DNA from: Mucilaginibacter sp.
Lineage (GTDB): Bacteria > Bacteroidota > Bacteroidia > Sphingobacteriales > Sphingobacteriaceae
Reading direction: 5' to 3'
Assembly (NCBI GenBank): GCA_025352225.1
Contig: JANXTT010000148.1
Coordinates: 1-63,852, forward strand
Length of the DNA: 63,852 nt
Shown here: piece by piece, positions 21,060 through 30,571 of the stretch
Numbering within the stretch: position 1 is the stretch's first letter
Layout of the letters: the number at the start of each line of letters is the position of its first letter
The notes under the pieces: generated by a model
What the model saw: the letters and a program-made list of their open reading frames with translations, nothing else
What the model was told of the DNA's origin: nothing
Database searches by the model: none
Made by a program: the position numbers and the translations under genes

Positions 21060-21479
21060 ATGAAGATACAAATTATCAACGGGCCAAACTTAAACCTGCT
21101 TGGCGTACGCGAAAAGTCTATTTACGGTAGTTCTGATTTTGAAACTTATTTAGCCGATCTCCGTAAGAGTTACCCCGCTATTCAACTCGATTATTTTCAA
21201 AACAATATTGAGGGCGAGCTAATCAATAAGCTCCACGAAGTAGGCTTTAGTTATGATGGCATAGTATTGAATGCTGGCGCTTACACACATACGTCAATTG
21301 CCATTGCTGATGCTATAGCCGGCATTACTACACCAGTGGTTGAAGTTCATATATCAAATGTCCATAAGCGTGAAGAATTTAGGCATAAATCAACACTCGC
21401 AAGCAATTGTAAAGGTGTAATTGCCGGCTTTGGATTAGATTCTTACAGGCTTGGGATTGAAAGCCTGCTAAATCAATAA
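21060..21479 (+). CDS. aroQ: 3-dehydroquinate dehydratase, type II
   Basis: Converts 3-dehydroquinate to 3-dehydroshikimate in the shikimate pathway. The 139-residue protein shows the type II signatures INGPNLNLLGVRE, YFQNNIEGELI, the catalytic NAGAYTHTS and VEVHISNVHKREEFRH. The start at 21060 places MKIQIINGPN at the N-terminus as in the family; the frame open from 21042 adds only six residues. It is followed closely by the MscS gene. Confidence 0.96.
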   Translation: MKIQIINGPNLNLLGVREKSIYGSSDFETYLADLRKSYPAIQLDYFQNNIEGELINKLHEVGFSYDGIVLNAGAYTHTSIAIADAIAGITTPVVEVHISNVHKREEFRHKSTLASNCKGVIAGFGLDSYRLGIESLLNQ

Positions 21480-21483
21480 AAAA

Positions 21484-24000
21484 ATGCATAGCCTGTTTAA
21501 GCCAAGTGGCTTTTTTATTGTTTCCATATTAATACTTTTAGTAGTTCAGGCTGGTTATGCGCAAAATAATGCTAAATACCCCCGTTCTGTTAGGGATTCA
21601 TTAAGAGCAAAGGTTGTGCAACGCGACTCGCTGATGCGCTCATTTAAACATTCCGACGGATCATTAAATGCATCGCTTGGAAAAATAGAGGGCTATAACA
21701 GCTTATATACCCAAATTAATTACGACTTATCCCGCGGATTTGATACGCTTGATATTAGTCAGGGATTACCATCGGTAGAGAAACAGATGGCATTAATGAA
21801 ACCCAGCATTGAAAATTCAAATACTCTTGGATATCTTGTTACCCTCCGTGATATAATTGACCACAGTAAAGGCCAGATGAATGATTGGCAAGACCAATTA
21901 AACATTTACAATGCGCAATTAGATAAGTTTCGCAAAGACATAACATCATTTAAAGCAGACACAGCCCTGCGAACCGTCCCAATTGATAGTAACCTTAGAG
22001 AAAAAAGTTTCATGCAGGTACATGCACTTGAACTTAAGTGGAGCAAACTGGATAGCGACGTAAAAAAAGCCATTATTAAAATTGGTTTGTTGCAAAATAG
22101 GGTGTCGTCGATGTCTATTTTATTGATAGATCTGGATGAGCGAATCGATCTTAAAATGCAGCGATTTACCCTCAAGGCCATTACAAACGAATATGGCTTT
22201 ATCTGGGATATGCATAGAAGAAATAGTGCGGCAAACTTAGATAGCACTATAGTGAAAACCTATGAGCTCAACATCAGACTTTATAAATATCTTTTAAATA
22301 ACAAATTAAACTACTGGGCTCATTTAGCCAGTTTGCTTTTACTTTTGGCATTTTTCACATGGATACATAATACAAAACGCAAAATAAACCGCATAAAAGA
22401 TAACTGTAAAGATATTTTAAAACAAACTCATTATATAGTAAACCATGCATTACTGTCAACTATTACCGTAGTTAGTATAACAGTTCCCTATTTTTACGAC
22501 CATCCGCACCAGGCGTTTTTACAAACCATGCTCATTATCATGATGGCGTCGATCGGGTTATTAATTAAAAGTTACTGGCCAAAGCCACTATTTAATTTAT
22601 GGAAGATGTTATTGGGGCTGGTACTTGTTTTCAGTTTCAGTAATTTATTGATACTGATAACCTATACCGATAGATTACTGATATTGTCCGTTTCGTGCCT
22701 GGCCATTTATGTATCATACAAATTCCTAACCAATTTAAAGAAATCTCCTGAGGATTACCCTCCGTATCTTGAAGAAATAATTAAATTATTTATCATATTA
22801 CAAAGCATTTCCATTGTACTTAACATAACCGGAAGGTTTAGCCTGGCAAAGGTAATAGGCTCTACAGCAACATTTAACCTTTGCCTTGCCATGGGTTTGT
22901 ATTTGTTTATACAGATATTGATGGAAAGCTTGTTTTTACAGTTAGAAGCTAATAAAAGCTCCGAAAACCAAAGCATAACATCATATATTGATTTTAAAAT
23001 ACTGCAAAAAAAGTTTAAAGATGTTATCATTAAAGTAGCAGCAATTATATGGTTATATAGCCTGACTAAAAATCTAGCTATTGATGACTATCTGTACGAC
23101 CATGCTAATGACTTTTTAAACCACCCGCATAAATTTAGCAGTACCGCGTTTACTTTTGGTAGTATATTAATTTTTATTGTGGTTATATGGATATCCGGCC
23201 TGGTTGCGCGAGTTATTAGTTATTTTTATGATTTTGCCGGTCAGCAGGTGAAACTCACACCACAAGCAAAAAAAACCAGGTCATCTATTCTGCTAATACG
23301 TTTAACGGTATTTGTGATAGGCTTTTTTGTGGCCATAACAGCAGCTGGTATCCCAATGGATAGGGTAACCATTATTATTGGCGCATTAGGTGTAGGTATT
23401 GGTTTTGGTTTGCAAAATATAGTTAACAACCTTGTATCAGGTATTATACTGGCATTTGAAAAGCCGGTGCAAGTTGGTGATATTATTGAAGTAAGCGGTA
23501 AATCCGGAACTATCAAAGAGATAGGAATCCGATCAAGTAAAATTGCCTGTGGTGATGGCTCTGAATTGATTGTACCTAATGGCGACCTCATATCACAACA
23601 CGTAGTTAACTGGACGTTAAGCGATAATAATCGCCGCGTAGAATTAATTGTAGGCGTAGCATATGGATCAGACCTGGTTAAAACCGAAGCAATACTGAGG
23701 AAAATAATTACCGGACGCGACGATATTATGGAAACACCGGAACCCTCCGTTTTTTTACATAATTTTAGTGAATACGCTATTGATTTTAGAATATGGTTTT
23801 GGGCGGCAGACATTAATACATGGCTTTCGCTTAAAAGCAAAATAATTAGCGAAATTTACATGGAATTTACTAAACAAGGCATTGAAATACCACATCCTAA
23901 ACGTGATATACAGGTATATTTTCCAGATGGTACTAATGTTAGCGATTTAATTAAAAGCTCTGATGCGCCTAAAGAAAATCCTCCTGGTCCAGTTCAGTAA
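21484..24000 (+). CDS. MscS-family mechanosensitive channel with signal peptide and long periplasmic domain
   Basis: Probable osmotic-release channel of the inner membrane. The 838-residue protein has a signal peptide (about 1-26, ending AGYAQ), a coiled-coil-rich periplasmic region to about 275, a series of about eight to ten TM segments from 280 to 640, and the MscS pore and beta domain (GALGVGIGFGLQNIVNNLVSG, then KPVQVGDIIEV). The C-terminal alpha/beta domain runs to about 825. It resembles large MscK/YnaI-like members. Its 3' end overlaps the convergent glycosyltransferase by 32 nt. Confidence 0.92.
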   Translation: MHSLFKPSGFFIVSILILLVVQAGYAQNNAKYPRSVRDSLRAKVVQRDSLMRSFKHSDGSLNASLGKIEGYNSLYTQINYDLSRGFDTLDISQGLPSVEKQMALMKPSIENSNTLGYLVTLRDIIDHSKGQMNDWQDQLNIYNAQLDKFRKDITSFKADTALRTVPIDSNLREKSFMQVHALELKWSKLDSDVKKAIIKIGLLQNRVSSMSILLIDLDERIDLKMQRFTLKAITNEYGFIWDMHRRNSAANLDSTIVKTYELNIRLYKYLLNNKLNYWAHLASLLLLLAFFTWIHNTKRKINRIKDNCKDILKQTHYIVNHALLSTITVVSITVPYFYDHPHQAFLQTMLIIMMASIGLLIKSYWPKPLFNLWKMLLGLVLVFSFSNLLILITYTDRLLILSVSCLAIYVSYKFLTNLKKSPEDYPPYLEEIIKLFIILQSISIVLNITGRFSLAKVIGSTATFNLCLAMGLYLFIQILMESLFLQLEANKSSENQSITSYIDFKILQKKFKDVIIKVAAIIWLYSLTKNLAIDDYLYDHANDFLNHPHKFSSTAFTFGSILIFIVVIWISGLVARVISYFYDFAGQQVKLTPQAKKTRSSILLIRLTVFVIGFFVAITAAGIPMDRVTIIIGALGVGIGFGLQNIVNNLVSGIILAFEKPVQVGDIIEVSGKSGTIKEIGIRSSKIACGDGSELIVPNGDLISQHVVNWTLSDNNRRVELIVGVAYGSDLVKTEAILRKIITGRDDIMETPEPSVFLHNFSEYAIDFRIWFWAADINTWLSLKSKIISEIYMEFTKQGIEIPHPKRDIQVYFPDGTNVSDLIKSSDAPKENPPGPVQ

Positions 24001-25006
24001 AGTGCTTTTTATGCCTTACAAAAAAATCCAGCACAATACTGCGTTTATACATTCCAGATAGATTGTAGTTACGATACTTGGACTTAATGCTGGTATTGCT
24101 CTTTTGAAATAAATTAAGTACAAAATTTTGATGAGCCCGGCTCACCGCCCATGCGTCCTTACGCTTGCCTTCACACATAAATCGTATCAGAGCCATTAAA
24201 TCAAAGCATATCCTTATAGGGATAATAACTAAGGCTCGTAGGAATGGAAGGTTCTTTTTAAGCAATACCAGGTTATTCCTGAAGTTTAAATAAGTTTTAA
24301 ACGGATTCTCTGCATCAAGCGTACCCCCGCCAACATGGTATACCTCAGATTCGGCGCAATACATAACTTTAAGGCCCATATTTTTTAATCGCCAGCATAG
24401 ATCGATCTCTTCCATGTGTGCAAAAAACCGTTCATCAAAACCACCACATTCATCCCAATATCGTTTTTTTATGAACAGGGCTGCCCCAGATGCCCAAAAC
24501 ACTTCTTTTGATACCTGATATTGACCCAAATCGGCTTCAATATCATAAAATATACGGCCCTCGCAAAACGGGTAACCAAATTTATCTATAAACCCTCCGG
24601 CAGCACCGGCATGCTCAAAATGAGTTTTTTGCTTGAACGATTTTATCTTAGGTGCCGCTGCCGCGATAAGTTCATCGCTTTCCATCAACCTTATAACGGG
24701 CTCTATCCAACAAGGAGTAACTTCTATATCCGAATTAAGCAAAATATAATAATCTGCCTCTACCCTCTCCAATATGCGATTATAGCCACCTGTAAAGCCA
24801 TAATTCTGATCGTTTTTAAGAATTGTTATACTAGGATAATGCGCCTTTAAAAATTGAACCGAATCATCAGACGAGCCATTATCACCAACAACTATTTCCA
24901 AGTTTTGATAAGTACTGGCAATAACCGAGGGTAAAAAATCAGCAAGGTATTTTTTACCGTTCCAGTTTAAAATAACAACCGCTACTTTTGGTATAATTAT
25001 ACTCAT
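23969..25006 (-). CDS. Family 2 glycosyltransferase
   Basis: The 345-residue cytoplasmic enzyme has the GT-A fold order: VAVVILNWNGKKYL at the start, GDNGSSDDS, the metal-binding LLNSDIEV (DxD-like) and the acceptor-side FFAHMEEIDLCWRLK (ED). It resembles rhamnosyl-/dTDP-sugar transferases of the WcaA/RfbN kind. It is the second gene of a pair with the acyltransferase upstream (4-nt overlap), consistent with envelope glycan synthesis. Sugar and acceptor cannot be told. Confidence 0.88.
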   Translation of the reverse strand: MSIIIPKVAVVILNWNGKKYLADFLPSVIASTYQNLEIVVGDNGSSDDSVQFLKAHYPSITILKNDQNYGFTGGYNRILERVEADYYILLNSDIEVTPCWIEPVIRLMESDELIAAAAPKIKSFKQKTHFEHAGAAGGFIDKFGYPFCEGRIFYDIEADLGQYQVSKEVFWASGAALFIKKRYWDECGGFDERFFAHMEEIDLCWRLKNMGLKVMYCAESEVYHVGGGTLDAENPFKTYLNFRNNLVLLKKNLPFLRALVIIPIRICFDLMALIRFMCEGKRKDAWAVSRAHQNFVLNLFQKSNTSIKSKYRNYNLSGMYKRSIVLDFFVRHKKHFTELDQEDFL

Positions 25007-25887
25007 TTAAAGGCATCCTCCGGCTTAAACTTCCACCTTCTATGCGACCATAACCAATATTGAGGTTCATTAAGTATCATTTTTTCGAGCTCTCTAACAT
25101 GTAATTCAGTAATTTCGTATTGCGATGTTTGCTTACTATTGGTTGTTATAGGGAGCAAAGTATATTCATAATAACCCCTCTTTATTCTTCTTACATAACA
25201 AAAAACAACAGCTGCATCCAGCATTAAAGCGATTTTTTCAACCCCTAAAAACACAGCCGTAGGTTGATTTAAAAACGTTGTATAATAATGTGCTTCATGC
25301 TGTACAGGTGTTTGGTCAGACACCAACACAGTAAACGTCAGATCGTTTTTCAACTCCACTAATTTACGCAGGGTAGCTTTCATTGGTACTAAAATTGAAC
25401 CAAAACGTTCTCGTACTTGCTTATAAAAGCTATCTGCCGATTTATTAGATAAAGGTTTATATACAATCACTTTTTTATATTCGTTTATTAAACCAAAACT
25501 ATGTGCCGCTAGTTCCCAGTTGCCATAGTGGGCCACAGCTCCGATCAAGTGTTTTTGTTGACCGTAATACTTTGTTACCAGTTCAGGATTAGTCGGTATC
25601 ATTCTGCGTCTAACTTCATCCGCTGATATTGATATCATCTTTACGGTTTCTACAATCAGATCGGCAAAGTATTTATAAAAATTCCGCTCTATCGTATTTA
25701 GTTCTTCTACAGTTTTTCCGGGGAATGAATTGCGCAAATTATCCTGTACAACTTTACGTCGGTAGCCCACTATATAAAATATAATAAGATAAAGCAAGTC
25801 AGATAGTAGGTATAAAATCCAAAACGGCAATAGGGATACTAGGTATAAAAAGAAAATAACTAACCTTGAAAGCCCTTTTTTTATCAT
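25003..25887 (-). CDS. LpxL/HtrB-family acyltransferase
   Basis: The 294-residue protein has an N-terminal membrane helix (about 8-35) and the LpxL-type domain with the H-x4-E/D motif (AHYGNWELAA) and a C-terminal WLWSHRRWK. These enzymes add late acyl chains to lipid A; Bacteroidota members are often annotated as lysophospholipid acyltransferases. It overlaps the start of the glycosyltransferase by 4 nt (ATGA) and is divergent from wbqC. Confidence 0.9.
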   Translation of the reverse strand: MIKKGLSRLVIFFLYLVSLLPFWILYLLSDLLYLIIFYIVGYRRKVVQDNLRNSFPGKTVEELNTIERNFYKYFADLIVETVKMISISADEVRRRMIPTNPELVTKYYGQQKHLIGAVAHYGNWELAAHSFGLINEYKKVIVYKPLSNKSADSFYKQVRERFGSILVPMKATLRKLVELKNDLTFTVLVSDQTPVQHEAHYYTTFLNQPTAVFLGVEKIALMLDAAVVFCYVRRIKRGYYEYTLLPITTNSKQTSQYEITELHVRELEKMILNEPQYWLWSHRRWKFKPEDAFK

Positions 25888-25927
25888 TATTTTTGCAGAA
25901 ATCCGACCACAAACATAAAAAATATAT

Positions 25928-26539
25928 ATGACCGAAGGAGGTGCTATTTTACCTATGTTCTATTTACCGCCAATTGAATATTTTATAGCGTTAAATAGGT
26001 ATAAAGCAGATATACTTATAGAAAAAGAAGAACATCTGATCAAACAGACCTTTCGGAACCGTACGCAGGTTTACTCGCCTGACGGCCCTTTAACGTTGAC
26101 TGTCCCTCTGGTTAAGGGGTCAAAAATTCACACTAAGATTAAAGATGTAAAAATTAGTTACGATTTTGGATGGCAGCGCCTGCATTGGTTAAGCTTGCAA
26201 GCCTGTTACCGCCGGTCGGCTTATTTTGAATTCTATGAAGATGACCTGTCACCTTTTTATCACAAAAACTATACGTTTTTATTTGATTACAATGAACAAT
26301 TGCTCAATTTGATAATTAAATTATTGAAGATAAAACCAAATTTAAGATATACAGAAGAGTATACACCAGAGTATGCTGATAGAGCCGATTATAGACTGGT
26401 AATTAATCCCAAAAAAGAAACTCAGATTGATCAAAAACCATATTTTCAACTTTTTGAGGAGCGGCATGGATTTTTAAAAAATCTGAGTATCCTGGATCTG
26501 CTTTGCAACCAGGGGCCACAGGCAGTAAATTATTTATAA
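25928..26539 (+). CDS. WbqC family protein
   Basis: The 203-residue protein matches the WbqC-like family: PMFYLPPIEYFIAL at the start, then QTFRNRTQVYSPDGPLTLTVPL, WQRLHWLSLQACYRRSAYFEFYED and YRLVINPKK. Family members occur in glycan and amino-sugar clusters; their reaction is not established. It is monocistronic and divergent from the acyltransferase. Confidence 0.88.
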   Translation: MTEGGAILPMFYLPPIEYFIALNRYKADILIEKEEHLIKQTFRNRTQVYSPDGPLTLTVPLVKGSKIHTKIKDVKISYDFGWQRLHWLSLQACYRRSAYFEFYEDDLSPFYHKNYTFLFDYNEQLLNLIIKLLKIKPNLRYTEEYTPEYADRADYRLVINPKKETQIDQKPYFQLFEERHGFLKNLSILDLLCNQGPQAVNYL

Positions 26540-26555
26540 GTATGTTAAGCCCGTT

Positions 26556-27215
26556 TTATTTAGCAAATTCGGGCTTGAGCAAGTATTTTACAGCTTTACG
26601 CATTTTCATCACCTTAGGTACTGACACGCTCTCGATATAACCACTTTCGGGGTGCAGGCGATAATAGCCCTGGTGATATTTTTCAGCTGGATATAATGAT
26701 TTATAGGGTTCAACCTGGGTCACAATAGGATCACTATAATGATGAGTAGCATTAACCTTTTTAATTACGCCCTCAATTATCTCCTTTTCACCCGGCGTGC
26801 GGTAAAAAATTGCAGAGCGGTAATCATCCCCTTCATCAGGCCCCTGGCGGTTAAGTGTGGTAGGGTCGTGTGCAAAAAAGAAAGCCTCTACTAACTGGGC
26901 ATAGCTAATAACTTTGGGGTCGTAATAGATCTGTACAGCTTCGGCATGGCCTGTTGTTTTAGTACAAACATCCTCATAGCTAGGATTTTTCACTGCTCCA
27001 CCAGCGTATCCGGCTACAACTTTATTTACACCCTTTAATTCGGACATCGCTTCGCTCATTGCCCAAAAGCAGCCTCCTGCAAACGTCGCAAGTTTTTCGC
27101 CAGCGTTGGGTTGTGGTAAAATAGCCATTTTATGATCTTCGGAGGGTTGGGCATGTGCACAACCGTATAACATTACAATTGTTAAGAGAAACAAACTTAA
27201 TTTTTTCATTGTCAT
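26556..27215 (-). CDS. msrA: Peptide methionine-S-sulfoxide reductase MsrA, exported
   Basis: Reduces methionine-S-sulfoxide in oxidised proteins. The 219-residue protein has a lipoprotein-type signal (VMLYGC), then the catalytic GCFW motif in the context FAGGCFWAMSEAM, YAGG, the DPTTLNRQGPDEGDDYRSAI segment and a C-terminal HPESGYIE. The leader suggests action in the periplasm or at the outer membrane. No msrB is adjacent. Confidence 0.95.
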   Translation of the reverse strand: MTMKKLSLFLLTIVMLYGCAHAQPSEDHKMAILPQPNAGEKLATFAGGCFWAMSEAMSELKGVNKVVAGYAGGAVKNPSYEDVCTKTTGHAEAVQIYYDPKVISYAQLVEAFFFAHDPTTLNRQGPDEGDDYRSAIFYRTPGEKEIIEGVIKKVNATHHYSDPIVTQVEPYKSLYPAEKYHQGYYRLHPESGYIESVSVPKVMKMRKAVKYLLKPEFAK

Positions 27216-27318
27216 GATTTTATATTACAATATACGAAATTAGACGTTGGCCGGTTGATAACCTTACAAATAGTTTATCATTTGAATTTCACATTCTAAA
27301 AACGATTGTAAATGATTT

Positions 27319-27531
27319 TTATTTCCGCTTAAGAGGCGCCAACAGATAATCAAGTCCGTTTATTTTTATCTCGTAAATGGTATGCAACAACATACCAAGG
27401 CTCCCCTTAGGAAAGCCCTGGCTATGTAACCATTCCAGGTAATGAACAGGTATGTTACAAATTAATGTGCCTTTATATTTTCCATAAGGCATAGGAGTGG
27501 TTACAACTTTTTTAAGAATATCAGGGTCCAT
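27319..27531 (-). CDS. DUF3820 family small protein
   Basis: The 70-residue protein matches the DUF3820 pattern: PMPYGKYKGTLICNIPVHYLEWL then GSLGMLLHTIYEIKINGL. This fold resembles domains fused to exonucleases, but stand-alone members are uncharacterised. It lies 24 nt after the MBL-fold gene on the same strand. Confidence 0.82.
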   Translation of the reverse strand: MDPDILKKVVTTPMPYGKYKGTLICNIPVHYLEWLHSQGFPKGSLGMLLHTIYEIKINGLDYLLAPLKRK

Positions 27532-27555
27532 TGCTGCAAATATAACCCGGAATAT

Positions 27556-28494
27556 TTACAAAAACCGTTTTTGCATTTGCCTTACCATAACAAACCCGGC
27601 AACGATAGATGATAAAGCAATTACTGTCGCGGTTACTTTTACCGTGTTAATAACGGGTGGTATATACGCTACCCCTTGCTCATCGGCAATAGCTGGCACT
27701 TTAACATACCGCCCATAAATGGGTATAGCAATATCTTCAAAATTATCCGACAGGTTTTTCAATGCGGTTTGCAACTCCTTGCCACGCATGCTATAACCGT
27801 GCCCGGTTGCAACTGTACGTGGCTCTAGCTCATATAGCTTACGTACCGATTGGGCTGCGGCGGCCCAGTCTGTAGTTAAATATTTTGGTGGCCCCGATAA
27901 TTTACTGGCAAAACTTAATGCATAAAAAGCAGATTCGGCTTTGGTTGTGGCAAAAGCATCTCCGGCAATTAAGGTAGCATTGAGTTTAAAAAATAACGCT
28001 ATATGGCCGGGTGAATGCCCTGGCGTATGGATTGTTTTCCATTCGGGTAATTCGGGAATATCACCGTTTTCTTCTAAGGGTTGTATTTTTTCACCTAAAT
28101 CAATTGGCTTAGTTGGATAAGCCCACGACATCCAAGACATTAAGCCACCACCCACAGTAGGGTCAGCTGGGGGATAAGACGATTTTCCGGTTAAATATGG
28201 CAGTTCAAGTGGGTGGGCATAAACAGGTACATCCCAGTATTCTAATAGCTCTTGCAAAGCACCTACATGGTCAAAATGGCCGTGTGTTAAAATTATCGCC
28301 TCAGGTTTTGTACCTTCTCCAAAAAGTGCTTCGGCCATGTCTATAATTTTTGATGCCGATCCTTTTAAACCTGCATCAACCAAAACCCATCCATCTGCAA
28401 CTCCTTTGCGGTTGGCAATCATATAAACATTTACAAAACGAAGTTTCATTCCCCATACGCCTTGTGCAACCTGGTAATAGTTTACTTTTTTCAT
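27556..28494 (-). CDS. MBL-fold metallo-hydrolase
   Basis: The 312-residue protein has the metallo-beta-lactamase fold with the HxHxDH motif THGHFDHVGAL, a second ligand in HTPGHSPGHI, an AGDAF aspartate and a late GHGYSMRG. The C-terminus has one hydrophobic helix (about 285-303), so the protein may be tail-anchored. Substrate unknown; the short glyoxalase-II-like domain suggests a thioester or lactone hydrolase but this is not demonstrable. Confidence 0.88.
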   Translation of the reverse strand: MKKVNYYQVAQGVWGMKLRFVNVYMIANRKGVADGWVLVDAGLKGSASKIIDMAEALFGEGTKPEAIILTHGHFDHVGALQELLEYWDVPVYAHPLELPYLTGKSSYPPADPTVGGGLMSWMSWAYPTKPIDLGEKIQPLEENGDIPELPEWKTIHTPGHSPGHIALFFKLNATLIAGDAFATTKAESAFYALSFASKLSGPPKYLTTDWAAAAQSVRKLYELEPRTVATGHGYSMRGKELQTALKNLSDNFEDIAIPIYGRYVKVPAIADEQGVAYIPPVINTVKVTATVIALSSIVAGFVMVRQMQKRFL

Positions 28495-28647
28495 AATATT
28501 AGGTAGTAATCAAAATATAGTGAACAACATGATTTATGACATCCTGTTTTTACTATTGATTAAAAAATAAACTTTTCGGTTAATTTATTGATACTTTTGT
28601 AAAAACACATGGCTATATATTGTGTTACTTAACCATATAAATAAATT

Positions 28648-28914
28648 ATGGAAATTTTTGAAACCGCATTAACAGGCAGCGATGGATTAATTGATGGTAT
28701 TGTTACTTCAATTATCGATACGGCAAATAACGAAGTTTACCAGTTTACGTCACTTGATGGTTCACTCTATTTAACTATTACCAGAGACGAAACAGGTAAA
28801 TGGATAAGAATAGCTGGGAGCGATCCTTATTTTTCGGGTTGGACAGATGAATTGTCAGAAAAAATCACCCATAGTACAACATCGGAAAGTTTCGACAACA
28901 ACTATCAGGAGTGA
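28648..28914 (+). CDS. Conserved hypothetical protein, 88 aa
   Basis: This small acidic protein has a beta-rich pattern (IIDTANNEVYQFTSLDGSLYLTITRDETGKW) and no signal peptide or membrane segment. It is monocistronic, has a good ATG start, and is followed by a strong terminator, so it is probably real. No family or function recognised. Confidence 0.65.
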   Translation: MEIFETALTGSDGLIDGIVTSIIDTANNEVYQFTSLDGSLYLTITRDETGKWIRIAGSDPYFSGWTDELSEKITHSTTSESFDNNYQE

Positions 28915-28924
28915 TTTCTCTAAA

Positions 28925-28958
28925 AATAAAAAGCTATCATTCCTGATGGCTTTTTATT
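28925..28958. terminator. Bidirectional terminator
   Basis: Arms 28925-28939 and 28944-28958 are complementary apart from one G-T pair, with A and T tracts on both sides. It serves the 88-aa gene and the convergent GH1 gene, overlapping the latter's stop codon. Confidence 0.85.
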
Positions 28959-30306
28959 TTAAAAAATCACCATACCAGTGCCCCGATGCCTTAATTATGC
29001 GTTGTTGTGTTGAAAAATCAATGTAGATAAGACCAAAACGTGGATGATAACCCTCAGCCCATTCAAAATTGTCGGTTAAAGTCCAAACAAAATAGCCAGC
29101 TACTTTACACCCCTCATTTTTTGCTCTAAGTACCTGTGAGAGATGATCTTGCAAGTATGTTAATCTTTCAGTATCATTAACCACTTCATTTATAACTACA
29201 TCTGGGAAAGCAGCGCCATTTTCAGTTATAATAATTTTTTTAACTTGTGGATACGCGTTAAACTGTTTGATAGCATGGTATATAGCCGGTGCGTGTACTT
29301 CCCATTTCATGGATGTAATTGGCACATTTCTATCTTCGGCCTTAACCAGTTTGGCACCGATATAAGGCACCCAAAACGCCGACTTTACAATTTCGCGGGT
29401 GTAGTTTTGAATACCTATAAAATCAAAGTCAAAAGCCATCAGCTTTTCATCACCCGGTAGCATGTAATTTTCAATTTCTTTAAATACGCTAACATCATCG
29501 GGATAACCCATGCCTGATACGGCCTCAATAAATAACCTATTGATCATGGCATCAGCACGTTTTGCAGCGGCTACATCTTTGTCTTTTTCTGAGTAAGGTT
29601 CAATATACGAACACGAAAAAGTAGTCCCTATTTCGGCATCGGGTAGTCTTTCACGTAGTATCTTTCCCCCTGCAGCCATGCATAAAACAGAATGATGTAT
29701 GGCAGGTAAAAAATTTTTGATCCCGGTTCGTCCCGGTGCATGTATGCCTAAAAAATAACCCGCCCCGGTAAACACAGCAGGCTCATTCATCACCATCCAA
29801 TGTTTTACCCGATCGCCAAAATTATCAGCACAAACCCTCACGTAATTACCAAACCAGTTAACTATTTCACGATTTGTCCACCCGCCTTTTTGTTCCAGCG
29901 CATACGGTAGGTCCCAATGATAAATAGTAACCCAGGGCTCAATACCCAACTCCAAACAATAATTAATTATTTGATTGTAATAATCAATACCAGCCTGGTT
30001 GACATTGCCCGTACCCGAAGGCATAATGCGGGGCCAAGCTATAGAAAACCTAAAATTTGGTATATTTAATTGCTTAACTAATGTTATATCATCCCGGTAA
30101 CGGTTGTAAAAATCGCAGGTTGTGGTAGGTTTATCTCCATTTAGTACTTTACCCTTAATTTCGGTAAAAACATCCCATACAGATTTACCGCGGCCATCTG
30201 AATCGCATGAACCTTCAATTTGAGGAGCAGCTGTTGATATGCCCCATACAAAATCATCGCCAAAAAGGTCTTTATTTAATTTATAATTCTCGATACCTGG
30301 TTCCAT
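28954..30306 (-). CDS. GH1 family beta-glucosidase
   Basis: The 450-residue enzyme is a complete GH1 TIM barrel. The acid/base glutamate is in WMVMNEPAVF (NEP), the nucleophile in IITENGAAFPD (ENG), and the substrate-binding WTLTDNFEWAEGY segment is present. It lacks a signal peptide, so it acts in the cytoplasm on imported beta-glucosides or galactosides. Length is typical for BglA-type enzymes. Monocistronic. Confidence 0.95.
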   Translation of the reverse strand: MEPGIENYKLNKDLFGDDFVWGISTAAPQIEGSCDSDGRGKSVWDVFTEIKGKVLNGDKPTTTCDFYNRYRDDITLVKQLNIPNFRFSIAWPRIMPSGTGNVNQAGIDYYNQIINYCLELGIEPWVTIYHWDLPYALEQKGGWTNREIVNWFGNYVRVCADNFGDRVKHWMVMNEPAVFTGAGYFLGIHAPGRTGIKNFLPAIHHSVLCMAAGGKILRERLPDAEIGTTFSCSYIEPYSEKDKDVAAAKRADAMINRLFIEAVSGMGYPDDVSVFKEIENYMLPGDEKLMAFDFDFIGIQNYTREIVKSAFWVPYIGAKLVKAEDRNVPITSMKWEVHAPAIYHAIKQFNAYPQVKKIIITENGAAFPDVVINEVVNDTERLTYLQDHLSQVLRAKNEGCKVAGYFVWTLTDNFEWAEGYHPRFGLIYIDFSTQQRIIKASGHWYGDFLK

Positions 30307-30571
30307 TAATACGTGAGGCCATGTTAAAGCCTTAAACTGTAAATATTACAGTAAATAACAAAACACAAAGAAAAGAAAATTAATGTATGAATGAAGATTT
30401 CATACTCCTTAAAAAAATCATTTTTTTTAAGGTTTTAATAAGCAGAAACACGTTGAGAAATGATTTCATAAGCCTTTAATTTGATAACATAAATTTACAC
30501 ATTCTTGTTTTCAAAATGATGTAATTTATATTATCAAATTGTTAAAAATAAGGCTTTTAAATACAATTATA